From assembly GCF_031846345.1 (NCBI RefSeq), contig NZ_JAVRHX010000001.1, positions 372,001-436,000 on the forward strand: DNA of 64,000 bases, in the 5' to 3' direction. Within the stretch, counting starts at the first letter, position 1. Each line of letters starts with the position of its first letter. The translations under genes and the position numbers were made by a program. Below, piece after piece: positions 41,341 through 51,208 of this stretch. The notes below the pieces were generated by a model. That model was given only the letters and a program-made list of their open reading frames with translations. It made no database searches and was not told the origin of the DNA. The stretch is from Glaciecola petra. GTDB lineage: Bacteria; Pseudomonadota; Gammaproteobacteria; Enterobacterales; Alteromonadaceae.

Positions 41341-44217
41341 TTATTTTTCCTTAAATACCTTATTAAATTCTAAGTTAACTCGTTCTAATATGCTATTTAG
41401 TTGATCATCTATGTTTGCATGTGACTCACCAGTTAACTGTAAGTTATGCGAAAGATGACGCAATGTGAGGTAACATTTAGCCAATTCATCTGACTGCTCG
41501 CCGCTAAGAATGCCAAGATCAGCCAATGTTTTTAAGATACGCAAATTATCAGACCATATACTCAATTGAGAATCGGTATGGGCATGAGATAAAACCCAAT
41601 ATTGCACCATAAATTCCAAATCAACTATGCCGCCTGGAGCATGTTTTAAATCGATGCTATTTTTTTGGGGTTTGTACAAATGCTCGCGCATTTTTACACG
41701 CATATCATACACATCATTCTGCAGTGTAAATATGTTCCTTTTTAATCCTAAAACACGTCGCCGAATTTCATTAAAGCGATTTACTAAATGTGTTTCACCA
41801 ATTATTGCTCGACTTCGGACTAATGCTTGGTGTTCCCATGTCCACGCATTATTTGTCTGATAGTCACCAAAGGTATCTATATGACTTACTAGCAGGCCAG
41901 AATTCCCTGAAGGACGTAGTCTTAAATCAATTTCGTAAAGCACACCACTGTATGTTTTTGTGGTACACAAATGAATGATACGTTGGACCAACTTGATGTA
42001 GAATTCTTGATTAGTAATTGCTTTACGGCGACCTGTGTCATTTGTCATTTTATCTAAAGCGGCAGAATGTACAAAAACCACGTCTAAATCAGAGCCGTAG
42101 CTCAATTCAAGCCCTCCTAACTTTCCATATGCAATCAATGCAAAGTTTTTTTGCTTATTTTGGTTTCCTGTCGGCTCACCAAATGTTTGACTGATTTGCT
42201 CCCATGCATATTCAATTACTTGTTGCATGATAATTTCGGCTAGCACCGTTAATTTATCACTCACTTTATTGGTTGATAAAGTACCTGAAATATCTGCTGC
42301 AGCTATTCTGAGTTGATTACAGTGCTTAAATTCTCGCAGTGTTTCCATAACCCGTTCTATATCGGCAAGTTCAACACGCAATAAGCTTTGGCGCAAACTT
42401 GCGGTAGTTTCTTCTTTGTATTCAGATAAAGAAATGTTGTCACTGACTAGATATTGTGGGTGCAATAATTCGTCTAACAACAAAGGGTATTGCGCTATTT
42501 GTTGACTGATCCATACACTTTTTTTGCATAGGTTCAAAAGCCGTTTACGAACATCTGGTTGTTCTACTAATAAATCTAAATATGTGACCCTACCGCTTAT
42601 AGTATTTAGTATTTTAAAAATACCCTCAATTTGATGAATATTGTTTCTTATCTCCAATTCACTGAGTAATAGCGGTATTAAACGATTTAGCGTATTGAGT
42701 GTTTTGGCACCCAGCCCCATACGGTTCAGCTTCTTCTTGAGTGCCGTTAAATTTTCATATAGGTCTGTTGTGGCTTGTTGAGAGAATGTATCTGATAAAA
42801 TATGCAAACACTCTTCTTTGCTTAATGATAAGTGCCATATATCGTAAAAGCTTGTATTTTTTGCTTCGTGTTTTACATCTTCAAGATTAGCGTCTCCAAT
42901 AACACTAACAAACATTGTATTAATTGTGTTCATTGCACCAAAACAATCATTTTTAATTTCGTCAATTGAATTGGCTCCTAAGGCTTTTCCTAGTCGCCAC
43001 CACCCCGCGTCATCCTGAGGCAAGGTCTGAGTTTGTTCATCGTTTATTTGTTGTAAGCGTTGTTCAACTTTGCGTAAATAAAGATAAGCGACTCGTAAAG
43101 TATTTCCTTCTTTCTTGCCCAGCAGTTCAGCTTGACATAAACATTCAATACTCTCTAAAAATGAAGGGGTTTGGATACTTTCAATACGTCCAGCATGTAT
43201 CAATTGTATACTTTGAATGAAAAATTCTGCTTCTCTTATGCCGCCTTTTCCTAATTTTATATTGTCTCTGATTTGACGCCTTCGCACTTCTTTTTCTATC
43301 AGTAATTTCATTTCCCTAATTGCGTCTATAGTGGTGTAGTCTAGGTATTTACGATAAACAAAAGGTTTAATGATGGCATAGAGCTTTTCATTAAAAGCAG
43401 TCTTGTTAATGATACGCATTTTTTGCATGGCAAACCTTTCCCAATGACGCCCTTGGTCTTGGTAATAGGTTTCAAAGGCACTAAAAGAAAGTACCAAAGG
43501 ACCACTTTCTCCGAGTGGCCTAAGTCTCATATCGACCCGATATGCTTGACCATTTGCAGTACGAGTGTCTAATAATCGAATAAATTGCTGAGCAAGACGA
43601 GTGAAAAAAGCTTGGTGTTCAATTGGTTTGCGTGGCCCTTGGCTGCTTCCATTTGTTGGATAAACAAAAATCAAATCAATATCAGATGAAAAGTTTAGTT
43701 CGCGTCCGCCAAGTTTACCCATTCCCAAAATTAATAATTGTTGCTTATCTTGAGGTTCGCCATAACGAGAAACTAATGATTGATAGGTGTATTCATATGT
43801 TTTTTCAATAATTGTATCGGCTAAGGCAGAACAAGCTATTAAGGATTGTTCAATAGTTGGTTGATGCAGCAAGTCTAACCAAACTATGCGCAACATTTGT
43901 GTATTTCTATACTCCCTAATTATTGCCATGGCTTGCTCGTCATTGCTACAAACTGAGATTTTATTGGCAAAATCCTTTGACTGACTAAGCGAAACCTTAT
44001 CTGGACAATTTTCAGCAGTTTGGAGAATTTCAATGAAGTGGCTGATATATTGTTCAGCTACTCTTGCGACGAAGGGACTAATAGTAAAGCAGTGCCGAAT
44101 TTTTGATTGCTGGCTTTTTAATATTTGTGAGTTTAAGCCAAGTGCTTCAGCCTTGCTCATTAAGCTGTCAAATTGAGTAGAAAATTGTTTATCGAGTGAT
44201 TCTAAGTTCTTTTGCAC
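41341..44217 (-). CDS. glnE: Glutamine synthetase adenylyltransferase/adenylyl-removing enzyme
   Basis: A 958-residue bifunctional regulator that adenylylates and deadenylylates glutamine synthetase in response to PII. Two nucleotidyltransferase domains each show their signature: GMGKLGGRELNFSSDIDLIF (N-terminal, removing) and AYGKLGGLELSYGSDLDVVF (C-terminal, adding), with a helical linker between. It starts at GTG 44217. Full length for the family. Transcribed alone. Confidence 0.95.
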   Translation of the reverse strand: MQKNLESLDKQFSTQFDSLMSKAEALGLNSQILKSQQSKIRHCFTISPFVARVAEQYISHFIEILQTAENCPDKVSLSQSKDFANKISVCSNDEQAMAIIREYRNTQMLRIVWLDLLHQPTIEQSLIACSALADTIIEKTYEYTYQSLVSRYGEPQDKQQLLILGMGKLGGRELNFSSDIDLIFVYPTNGSSQGPRKPIEHQAFFTRLAQQFIRLLDTRTANGQAYRVDMRLRPLGESGPLVLSFSAFETYYQDQGRHWERFAMQKMRIINKTAFNEKLYAIIKPFVYRKYLDYTTIDAIREMKLLIEKEVRRRQIRDNIKLGKGGIREAEFFIQSIQLIHAGRIESIQTPSFLESIECLCQAELLGKKEGNTLRVAYLYLRKVEQRLQQINDEQTQTLPQDDAGWWRLGKALGANSIDEIKNDCFGAMNTINTMFVSVIGDANLEDVKHEAKNTSFYDIWHLSLSKEECLHILSDTFSQQATTDLYENLTALKKKLNRMGLGAKTLNTLNRLIPLLLSELEIRNNIHQIEGIFKILNTISGRVTYLDLLVEQPDVRKRLLNLCKKSVWISQQIAQYPLLLDELLHPQYLVSDNISLSEYKEETTASLRQSLLRVELADIERVMETLREFKHCNQLRIAAADISGTLSTNKVSDKLTVLAEIIMQQVIEYAWEQISQTFGEPTGNQNKQKNFALIAYGKLGGLELSYGSDLDVVFVHSAALDKMTNDTGRRKAITNQEFYIKLVQRIIHLCTTKTYSGVLYEIDLRLRPSGNSGLLVSHIDTFGDYQTNNAWTWEHQALVRSRAIIGETHLVNRFNEIRRRVLGLKRNIFTLQNDVYDMRVKMREHLYKPQKNSIDLKHAPGGIVDLEFMVQYWVLSHAHTDSQLSIWSDNLRILKTLADLGILSGEQSDELAKCYLTLRHLSHNLQLTGESHANIDDQLNSILERVNLEFNKVFKEK

Positions 44218-44369
44218 GTGAATATCTTAGTCATTTGCGTCAATTTTACTTACTATATCATTCAATCTTCAGGTAGAGTTAGCGTCTAAGAATGTTAGGT
44301 GTTAAAAATGTATCGTAACAGTCAACAAAATATAATGTCTGTTTATAATCGGATGTAAAAGTTAATTTC

Positions 44370-45269
44370 ATGGAACAGTTAGTTAAGCTTGTCCCTTTGT
44401 CTGGTAATCTTGTTATTTACTTACTTATTGATTTAAGTATCGCGATTTTTCTACTTTTTGCAATTCGCTCCCTGTCAGGTTATTTTAATAAAATCAGTGT
44501 AAGAGAAGAATTGGGCGAGCGCGATAATTTTGCTTTTGGGATCAGTCTAGCAGGAGGAATGTTAGCGCTGACTATTGTGCTCTCAGCAGTTGTAGGCCGC
44601 CATGTAGGTATGGGCTTTGATGTAGCTGCAATGAGTATGTTGCTCTTTGGTGCCTTGGGGATATTTTTAGTGAAAATAGGGCGCATCGCACACGACAAAT
44701 TTGTGCTTAATCGTCTCGACAAAGAATTGATGATCAGGGAAAAAAATGTGTCTGTCGCATTAGTCGATGCTTCTTCTGCCATTGCAAGCGCTATCATTAC
44801 AAAAAGCATAATTGATTGGGCTCAAGGTACCGATGTTTATGCCTTCATTGCTGTGTTTTCTGGCTCAATAGTGGTTTTATGTGTTTTATTATTAGTGACT
44901 AGGATTAACGAATACTCGTTTGCTGAAAATAACCAAAATAGTTCTTTTCAACGCACGTTGTGCAACGGTCAAATTGCTCTAGCTATTCAGCATGGCGGAA
45001 ACTTAATTGGTATCGCAATAGCCGTATCAACAGCAAGTAAATTATTAATATACAACTCCACGGCTTACATCAGTAATATTACAGGATGGTTAATTATTGG
45101 CTTAGCTCTAGCAATTACCTTAATGATAATTACAAGCCTGACTAAACGCTTGGTGCTGATGGGCGTTAATTGGCGTTCTGAGGTCACATTGCAGCATAAT
45201 ATAGGCATAGCTAGTATTGAAGCGATTTTGTCTATAGGGATTGCTTTATTGTTTAGCAATGTTATTTGA
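44370..45269 (+). CDS. DUF350 family membrane protein
   Basis: A 299-residue protein with about eight hydrophobic helices arranged as two similar halves, as in tandem DUF350 proteins. Sequences such as RDNFAFGISLAGGMLALTIVLSAVVG and GNLIGIAIAVSTASKLL recur as the paired repeat. Function is unknown. It is divergent from glnE with a 152-base gap. Confidence 0.83.
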   Translation: MEQLVKLVPLSGNLVIYLLIDLSIAIFLLFAIRSLSGYFNKISVREELGERDNFAFGISLAGGMLALTIVLSAVVGRHVGMGFDVAAMSMLLFGALGIFLVKIGRIAHDKFVLNRLDKELMIREKNVSVALVDASSAIASAIITKSIIDWAQGTDVYAFIAVFSGSIVVLCVLLLVTRINEYSFAENNQNSSFQRTLCNGQIALAIQHGGNLIGIAIAVSTASKLLIYNSTAYISNITGWLIIGLALAITLMIITSLTKRLVLMGVNWRSEVTLQHNIGIASIEAILSIGIALLFSNVI

Positions 45270-45309
45270 TGTTACTAAAAAGAGCAGCAAGCAATCTTTG
45301 CCCTACATA

Positions 45310-45651
45310 TTACAACAAACCTTGGGTTAATTCTTTTAGCTTAGTTGAATGAATCGCCGTGTGTTTGAATGGCATTTCTACTTGTTTAGCAATAAGTAAG
45401 AGTTTGGTTTTTCGAGTCTGTTTCTTGACCCAGATTTCAGCTTGTAGTGCAAAGTGATGATCCTCTAGCTGTGCGCAAAATAATAATTGCAAGGGTCCTT
45501 TACCCTTCAAAGCTTTTGCGGTTTTTTTACCATCGGATGAATGTTCCTGAAAACGTCTTTGCCAATCGGTACTAATACCCGTGTATAGGTGATTGTATTT
45601 ATTTTCAATCATATACAAATACCAAGCTGATGCTGATTTTTCTGTTGTCAC
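45310..45651 (-). CDS. GIY-YIG nuclease domain protein
   Basis: A 113-residue single-domain protein of the YhbQ type. The GIY-YIG core reads WYLYMIENKYNHLYTGIS, followed by the Arg-containing helix RRFQEHSSDGKK and the Glu-containing EIWVKKQTRK. This group is structurally a nuclease, with DNA-repair roles suggested for relatives. Function here is not known. Confidence 0.85.
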   Translation of the reverse strand: MTTEKSASAWYLYMIENKYNHLYTGISTDWQRRFQEHSSDGKKTAKALKGKGPLQLLFCAQLEDHHFALQAEIWVKKQTRKTKLLLIAKQVEMPFKHTAIHSTKLKELTQGLL

Positions 45652-45694
45652 TGGTATACTTCAATTAATTTATAAAATTGTTTGAAAGGTTACC

Positions 45695-47131
45695 ATGCAT
45701 TCATCAAAGTCGTTACCAGATTTTAGTCAAGCCAGGCTACTTATAGTGGGTGACCTTATGCTAGACCGCTATTACCAAGGAGGGACTTCAAGGATCTCTC
45801 CTGAGGCACCGGTCCCAGTGGTAAAAGTCGAAGACTGTGAAGACCGACCCGGTGGAGCTGCCAATGTCGCGGTTAACGCTGCAATGTTAGGTGCAAAAGT
45901 AACATTAATGGGTTTTGTGGGTAATGACGATGGTGCGCAAGTATTGACCGATTTGTTGGAAGCAAGAAGCGTGAAAAGTGACTTCTTAAAAATAGATGGC
46001 TACAACACCATTACCAAACTACGAGTAATGAGTAGAAACCAGCAATTATTAAGGTTAGATTTTGAAAAGTCTTTTGCTGACGTAGGCAAAGCACTTTTGC
46101 AAGAACGCTTTGAAAAACATATTGAAGATGCGGACGTGGTTGTGCTTTCTGATTATGCAAAAGGTGGCTTATCTGAGATACAAGAGCTTCTTACTCTTGC
46201 TAACAAGTATGGAAAACCCGTCATCGTAGACCCTAAGGGTGATGATTTTACTAAATATAGTGGCGCAACATTAATTACTCCTAATGTAAATGAGTTTGAA
46301 CAAGTGCAAGGGCATGCAGACAATGAAGCACAATTACATGCCAATGCCATCACCGTGTGCGAAATAAATAACGTTGAACATGTACTGTTAACTCGTTCAG
46401 AAAAAGGCATGTCTTTATTTTCCCGTAATGGCAAGGCGCATCATTTACCGGCATTAGCTCGGGAGGTATTTGACGTAACAGGAGCAGGGGATACGGTTGT
46501 ATCTACTCTAGCCTGTGCTTTGGCGTTAAATACACCAATTGACTACGCTTGCCAACTTGCTAATAGCGCCGCAGGGGTAGTTGTCGCTAAACTTGGCACA
46601 TCCAGTGTGACAGCAACAGAACTTGCGCTCGCCTTAAATCAAAATAAAACCACAGATGGAGGAGTGTTAAATCAAGAACAACTTATATTAGCAGTAAAGC
46701 AAGCACAAGAAAAAGGCGAGAAGGTAGTCATGACCAATGGTTGCTTTGATATCTTGCATGCTGGTCATGTGAGTTATTTGAATGAAGCCGCCGCTTTAGG
46801 CGATCGTTTAGTTGTTGCTGTAAATTCAGATGCTTCAGTCACAAAACTTAAGGGAATAGGGCGGCCTATAAACAATGTTAATCGTCGTATGGCTGTTTTA
46901 GCCGGACTCTCCTCAGTTGATTGGGTGGTAGAATTCTTCGAAGAGACACCTCAGCGACTAATAAGTGAAGTATTGCCTAATGTTTTGGTGAAAGGGGGCG
47001 ATTATAAGATAGAAGAAATTGCCGGTGCTGACGAAGTGATAGCCAACGGTGGACAAGTTAACACACTGTGTTTTGAAGATGGCGTTTCGACTACTGCGAT
47101 AATTTCGCAAATTATTGATGGAAATAGCTAA
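45695..47131 (+). CDS. hldE: Bifunctional heptose kinase/adenylyltransferase HldE
   Basis: A 478-residue two-domain enzyme for ADP-heptose synthesis in LPS core formation. The N-terminal ribokinase-like domain (about 1-320) has RPGGAANVAVNAAMLGA and the anion hole DVTGAGDT. The C-terminal cytidylyltransferase-like domain (about 340-478) has TNGCFDILHAGHVSYL. Both active sites look intact. It indicates an LPS with a heptose core. Confidence 0.95.
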   Translation: MHSSKSLPDFSQARLLIVGDLMLDRYYQGGTSRISPEAPVPVVKVEDCEDRPGGAANVAVNAAMLGAKVTLMGFVGNDDGAQVLTDLLEARSVKSDFLKIDGYNTITKLRVMSRNQQLLRLDFEKSFADVGKALLQERFEKHIEDADVVVLSDYAKGGLSEIQELLTLANKYGKPVIVDPKGDDFTKYSGATLITPNVNEFEQVQGHADNEAQLHANAITVCEINNVEHVLLTRSEKGMSLFSRNGKAHHLPALAREVFDVTGAGDTVVSTLACALALNTPIDYACQLANSAAGVVVAKLGTSSVTATELALALNQNKTTDGGVLNQEQLILAVKQAQEKGEKVVMTNGCFDILHAGHVSYLNEAAALGDRLVVAVNSDASVTKLKGIGRPINNVNRRMAVLAGLSSVDWVVEFFEETPQRLISEVLPNVLVKGGDYKIEEIAGADEVIANGGQVNTLCFEDGVSTTAIISQIIDGNS

Positions 47132-47339
47132 ATGGGTCACCTAGTAGGGATTGTACGTTTACTAGCATCGATAAAAATCGAGTTTTATTAGCATTGACTT
47201 TGGTTTACTATATTACGCATAAGATTAAGGAAGCTCTAAAGAATGGACACTAATGACTCCCCTATAAGCAGTCAACTCCTAATGCTTTACCAACTCTTTG
47301 CATAACAAACTATACGCTTTTTAAAGGAAATTCAATTTC

Positions 47340-48506
47340 ATGTACGAGAGTTACTACGGATTATCGTCTAAGCCGTTTCAATTAACGCCAGACCCTGAAT
47401 TTTTTTATGCGAGTAAATTGCACAAGCGTGCAATGTCGTATTTGCAATATGGCTTGTCTCAAGCAGAAGGCTTTATTGTGATTACGGGCGATATTGGTAC
47501 GGGTAAAACAACCATTGCTAATAGTTTATTGAAGGACATTGAAACTGACATCCATGCCGCCCAAATAGTGACCCCTAAACTGTCACCTGACGAAATTGTG
47601 AAAATGGTGGTATCTAAATTTGGTATTGATACCGCAGGAAAATCAAAAACTGACCTACTAGAAAGTTTACAAGAGTATTTACAACAACTCGCTAAAGCTG
47701 GTAAGCGTGCTTTGTTAATTGTTGACGAAGCGCAAAATTTGCCACTCGAAACAATTGAAGAGTTGCGCATGTTATCTAACTTTCAAAACGATGGTAAACC
47801 TCTATTACAGAGCTTTTTGCTAGGGCAAGCTGAATTACAACCTATTTTGCGCGCACCAAATATGGAGCAATTTCGACAGCGAATAGTGGCTTCATGTCAT
47901 CTAGCACCGCTTAATTTAGAAGAAATGACCTCTTACATAAAATATCGTTTAGAACATGCTGGTAATAAACGAGACGATTTGTTTTCTGATGGCGCATTCA
48001 GCAGTATTCATGAGTTCAGTGGTGGTGTTCCGCGTAAAGTAAATACTTTACTCGACCGTGTACTTCTTTATGGTTTTCTCGAAGAGCTAGAAACATTTTC
48101 AGAAGAAGATACTTTGCAGGTGATTGAAGAAGTAAAAGCGGAAATGTTTTTACCTGAAAATGAACAAATCGCCAGCGCTGAAAAGACAAGTGAAAACACA
48201 GGCTCAATAAACGCTGAAACGCCAAGTGCGTCATCACAAAATTCGCCAACTCAAAGCGCTTCAACTGCCACTGAGGATAATGTTGATGAGAACACGATTG
48301 TTTCTGAAGAACAAACACCACCGCCATTAATTACTCGAAATGGCAATGTTGTACAAGAAGCACAATACTACAAAGATATGCTAGAAGAATTAGTGGATGC
48401 ACTTGACGATGCAATAAAACATAAAGTTAAGTTAACACAATATATCGACAAGCTCTTGAAGAAGAAATATCAAACCTACGTCCGTTTAAAATCAGACGAC
48501 AAGTAA
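47340..48506 (+). CDS. XrtA-associated ExeA-like ATPase
   Basis: A 388-residue AAA-type ATPase opening with YYGLSSKPFQLTPDPEFFY. Walker A is GDIGTGKTT, Walker B LLIVDEAQNL, and arginine-rich sensor sequence RQRIVASCHL follows. The last 130 residues are Ser/Thr/Glu-rich and end with a coiled, basic tail. It matches the ATPase that accompanies exosortase A loci. It faces the outer-membrane protein gene (2 bases between stops), whereas in many loci it is co-directional. Confidence 0.88.
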   Translation: MYESYYGLSSKPFQLTPDPEFFYASKLHKRAMSYLQYGLSQAEGFIVITGDIGTGKTTIANSLLKDIETDIHAAQIVTPKLSPDEIVKMVVSKFGIDTAGKSKTDLLESLQEYLQQLAKAGKRALLIVDEAQNLPLETIEELRMLSNFQNDGKPLLQSFLLGQAELQPILRAPNMEQFRQRIVASCHLAPLNLEEMTSYIKYRLEHAGNKRDDLFSDGAFSSIHEFSGGVPRKVNTLLDRVLLYGFLEELETFSEEDTLQVIEEVKAEMFLPENEQIASAEKTSENTGSINAETPSASSQNSPTQSASTATEDNVDENTIVSEEQTPPPLITRNGNVVQEAQYYKDMLEELVDALDDAIKHKVKLTQYIDKLLKKKYQTYVRLKSDDK

Positions 48507-48508
48507 GT

Positions 48509-50203
48509 TTATCTGCGGTTTCCGTAGTTGTATTTAACGCTAAAAGTAATACGGTTATCGGTAAAAGGTCCTTCGATTCCACCGGTGCCTGCAATTTGGT
48601 CAAAATCACCGTCTCTTTTTAGTTTTCTGAAGGCTAGCGACGCAGAGAATCTTCGAGTTAGTTTGCGTATTAAACGAATATTTGTTTCGTTTACTGTCGT
48701 ATCTACTATCGAATTGTCTTCTAGGATACCGTTTGTCCTAGAAAGAATATGACCTATTTTTAAATCTGTTTTTCTACTAAATGCAAACACAACGTTAGCA
48801 CCAAACTGTTCCGTTCTTAGATCACGTATGGTCTCTAATTCTGTCTGGTCAGCAACTGTACCGGTAATCGATAAAGTAGTTCTTCGGCGAGTAACAGCTG
48901 TTTCAAAGCTAAATCGTTTGAGCAATAGTACTTGATCATTTAATGACAAAGTTTGCGTAGTGAAAGGTACTAGAAATTGTCCCGTATCAAGCTGTGTGTC
49001 AAGAGAATCGGTCAAAGAACAATCGGCTATATCAGTGCTTCCGTTATCGCATATAAACAACCCTTGGTCGTTATTTGCAAGCAGTCTGAGGTTCGTGCTG
49101 ACGTCTTCAGTATATGAAATTCTTGTTCTCCAATTGCGCAGCGAATGTGTTAATAAAACACTAGCCGAATCACCGAAAAAGCGACGGCTAAATAAGGCTT
49201 CAAGGTAAGTCCTATTTGAAAAGCGCCAATTGATATCTACACTCATAAATGTATCTTCTTCGTCATTCAACTCTTCATCATCGTCTATATTAGCTCCGTT
49301 TGAATTAGATTTTGAACGGTTAACAGCAACTTCTATAGAACGTTCATTATCAGTCTGCCATATTAGGCCAACTCCAGCAGAGTAAAATTCACGAAGTCTG
49401 TCAATACTTTCTTCGGTAGACTTTACGTCATTATTTTCATATGTTGCGTTTAGTGCTAAACCAATCTGTCCAAAAAGCTTTATATCATTATTTAGACTTA
49501 CTATTTGACTGACAAAATCTGCGTTTAAATCACGTTTAATATAATTAATATCTGCATCTAGCGTAATTCGCGCATTTTTGATTGTTTCACCCGATATAGC
49601 ATTCAAATTAAAGAAATAAGAATCATTATTTAAGTCAATAAATAACGAATTGTTTCCAATATTGTCATTAGAACGCACTGTTTGATTTGCATAACCAGTA
49701 CTAAAGTCTAAGCCAAAATAATCGCCTCTTGGAAGCGTAAAGTCGGCAGAAATTCGGCTAAATTGGGTTTTACTAAGTTGGTCGGTATTTAATAAAAAAT
49801 CGTCCACTAAAAGAGTTTCTGCTGAGGGACTTCTGAAACCATTCGCGCCACTAGCTCGCAATACTAATAAGTTTCTAACTATCGAATAATCACCACGAAA
49901 ACTAAACTCAGTGTAGTTATTAGTTAAGTTTTCATCTTCAAGGTTTCTATAGGTATTGTAATGATCGGCACGGATAAATAGGTTTGCGTCTCTCGCCGTA
50001 TATATCATTGCCAGATAAGGTCGTAAAATGATGTTGCCAGCATCTATGCGGCTTTGATCATTTACAACGTCAACTCTTTGATCTACATATTCGGTTTCGA
50101 TACCAGCATCGTACACTACTTCTCCAGCAGACGATAATTTACCAAATGGGATACTAGTTAGTATGAAGATGAAACTCACTAATCCATAGCGCATTTTACT
50201 CAT
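48509..50203 (-). CDS. XrtA system-associated outer-membrane protein
   Basis: A 564-residue beta-barrel protein with an N-terminal signal (hydrophobic 6-20). The mature region starts GEVVYDAGIETEYVDQR and shows long alternating strands; it ends IDRITFSVKYNYG-like sequence near the C-terminus. It fits the PEP-CTERM/XrtA-associated outer-membrane family (TIGR03016 type), last gene of the reverse operon with the tyrosine autokinase. It may form part of the polysaccharide outlet. Confidence 0.83.
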   Translation of the reverse strand: MSKMRYGLVSFIFILTSIPFGKLSSAGEVVYDAGIETEYVDQRVDVVNDQSRIDAGNIILRPYLAMIYTARDANLFIRADHYNTYRNLEDENLTNNYTEFSFRGDYSIVRNLLVLRASGANGFRSPSAETLLVDDFLLNTDQLSKTQFSRISADFTLPRGDYFGLDFSTGYANQTVRSNDNIGNNSLFIDLNNDSYFFNLNAISGETIKNARITLDADINYIKRDLNADFVSQIVSLNNDIKLFGQIGLALNATYENNDVKSTEESIDRLREFYSAGVGLIWQTDNERSIEVAVNRSKSNSNGANIDDDEELNDEEDTFMSVDINWRFSNRTYLEALFSRRFFGDSASVLLTHSLRNWRTRISYTEDVSTNLRLLANNDQGLFICDNGSTDIADCSLTDSLDTQLDTGQFLVPFTTQTLSLNDQVLLLKRFSFETAVTRRRTTLSITGTVADQTELETIRDLRTEQFGANVVFAFSRKTDLKIGHILSRTNGILEDNSIVDTTVNETNIRLIRKLTRRFSASLAFRKLKRDGDFDQIAGTGGIEGPFTDNRITFSVKYNYGNRR

Positions 50204-50230
50204 ATTTATTAATTCAACTCTAATTAAAGG

Positions 50231-51208
50231 TTAATCCCTGTCACCTGAACCATAATATTGATAGCCATAGTAACCACCTTTTTCTGAAAATTGCGTAGAC
50301 TTATTTACTACAAAGCCAATTGCCATATCAGGATTAAGTCGGTCTACCGCGTGTCTTATATCGCCCATTTTGGAACGACCTTCTTCTGTAACAATCACAG
50401 CTTGTCCCGCTAAGTTAGCCAAAACTGCTGATTCATTAATACCTATAAGAGGAGGTGTATCAATAATTACTACACGGTCTGCATATCGACTTGAAAACTC
50501 TGCTACGGTATCCTTCATCACTGTTGAAGCAAGTAATTCTGTTGATAGGTGATGCGACTTACCCGCAGGTATTATTTTTAACTTAGGAATATTGGTGTGG
50601 TGTATCACTTCACTTAAGTCATCCACTTTACCTAGTAAATATTCCATGAGTCCACTTGTAGGCTCTAGTCCAAGTGTTCTTAACACATTGGGTTTTAGTA
50701 CATCTGCATCTACCAACAATACCGTTTTATCTTGTTCCGCAGCAATACTAATCGCTAAGTTTGTTGCGGTGAATGTTTTCCCCTCAGACGGCCTCGCGCT
50801 ACTTACCATAATGATATTACTACTAGCAATGGTAGATGCAAGGGGTCCAAAAGCATTTTGTAATAGTTTACGCTTTATTTCACGATATTCTTCGTTTATC
50901 AATGTCCGTGCATTTTCCAAATTAACAAAACCGTTTTCTCTTAACCTATCTAAGTCAATATCAAAGTATTTATTTGGTTTTGCATTTGAGGCATTATCAT
51001 TTGTGTTATCTGACGACGAAACCTCTTCTGCATGTTCATTATCGCTTACTGGCAGATTTTCAGTTGTTTCAGAATTTTCCTTCGCCGCTAAAGCTTTTTC
51101 AATCGTGCTAGCATTATCATCTGATTCACTGATTGAAGCTTGCTCTGCTTTTGATTTCTCTTGTGCTTCTTGTTGTTTTTGCAGGGCTTTTTCTATGGTG
51201 TTCTTCAT
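50231..51208 (-). CDS. XrtA-associated tyrosine autokinase
   Basis: A 325-residue BY-kinase. After a Glu/Ser-rich N-terminal region comes the kinase: Walker A SSARPSEGKTFTATNLA, Walker A' LLVDADVLKPNV and Walker B VVIIDTPPL. The C-terminus carries a tyrosine cluster (GGYYGYQYYG) for autophosphorylation. It starts as ATGA overlapping the chain-length gene's stop, a coupled pair as in Wzz/Wzc systems, and would control polymer length and export. Confidence 0.92.
   Translation of the reverse strand: MKNTIEKALQKQQEAQEKSKAEQASISESDDNASTIEKALAAKENSETTENLPVSDNEHAEEVSSSDNTNDNASNAKPNKYFDIDLDRLRENGFVNLENARTLINEEYREIKRKLLQNAFGPLASTIASSNIIMVSSARPSEGKTFTATNLAISIAAEQDKTVLLVDADVLKPNVLRTLGLEPTSGLMEYLLGKVDDLSEVIHHTNIPKLKIIPAGKSHHLSTELLASTVMKDTVAEFSSRYADRVVIIDTPPLIGINESAVLANLAGQAVIVTEEGRSKMGDIRHAVDRLNPDMAIGFVVNKSTQFSEKGGYYGYQYYGSGDRD

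Noticed and set aside
47160..47195. TCGAT-AAAA-ATCGA hairpin after hldE as a terminator
   Set aside because: Only a 5-bp AT-rich stem with a weak T-run; too poor to call.
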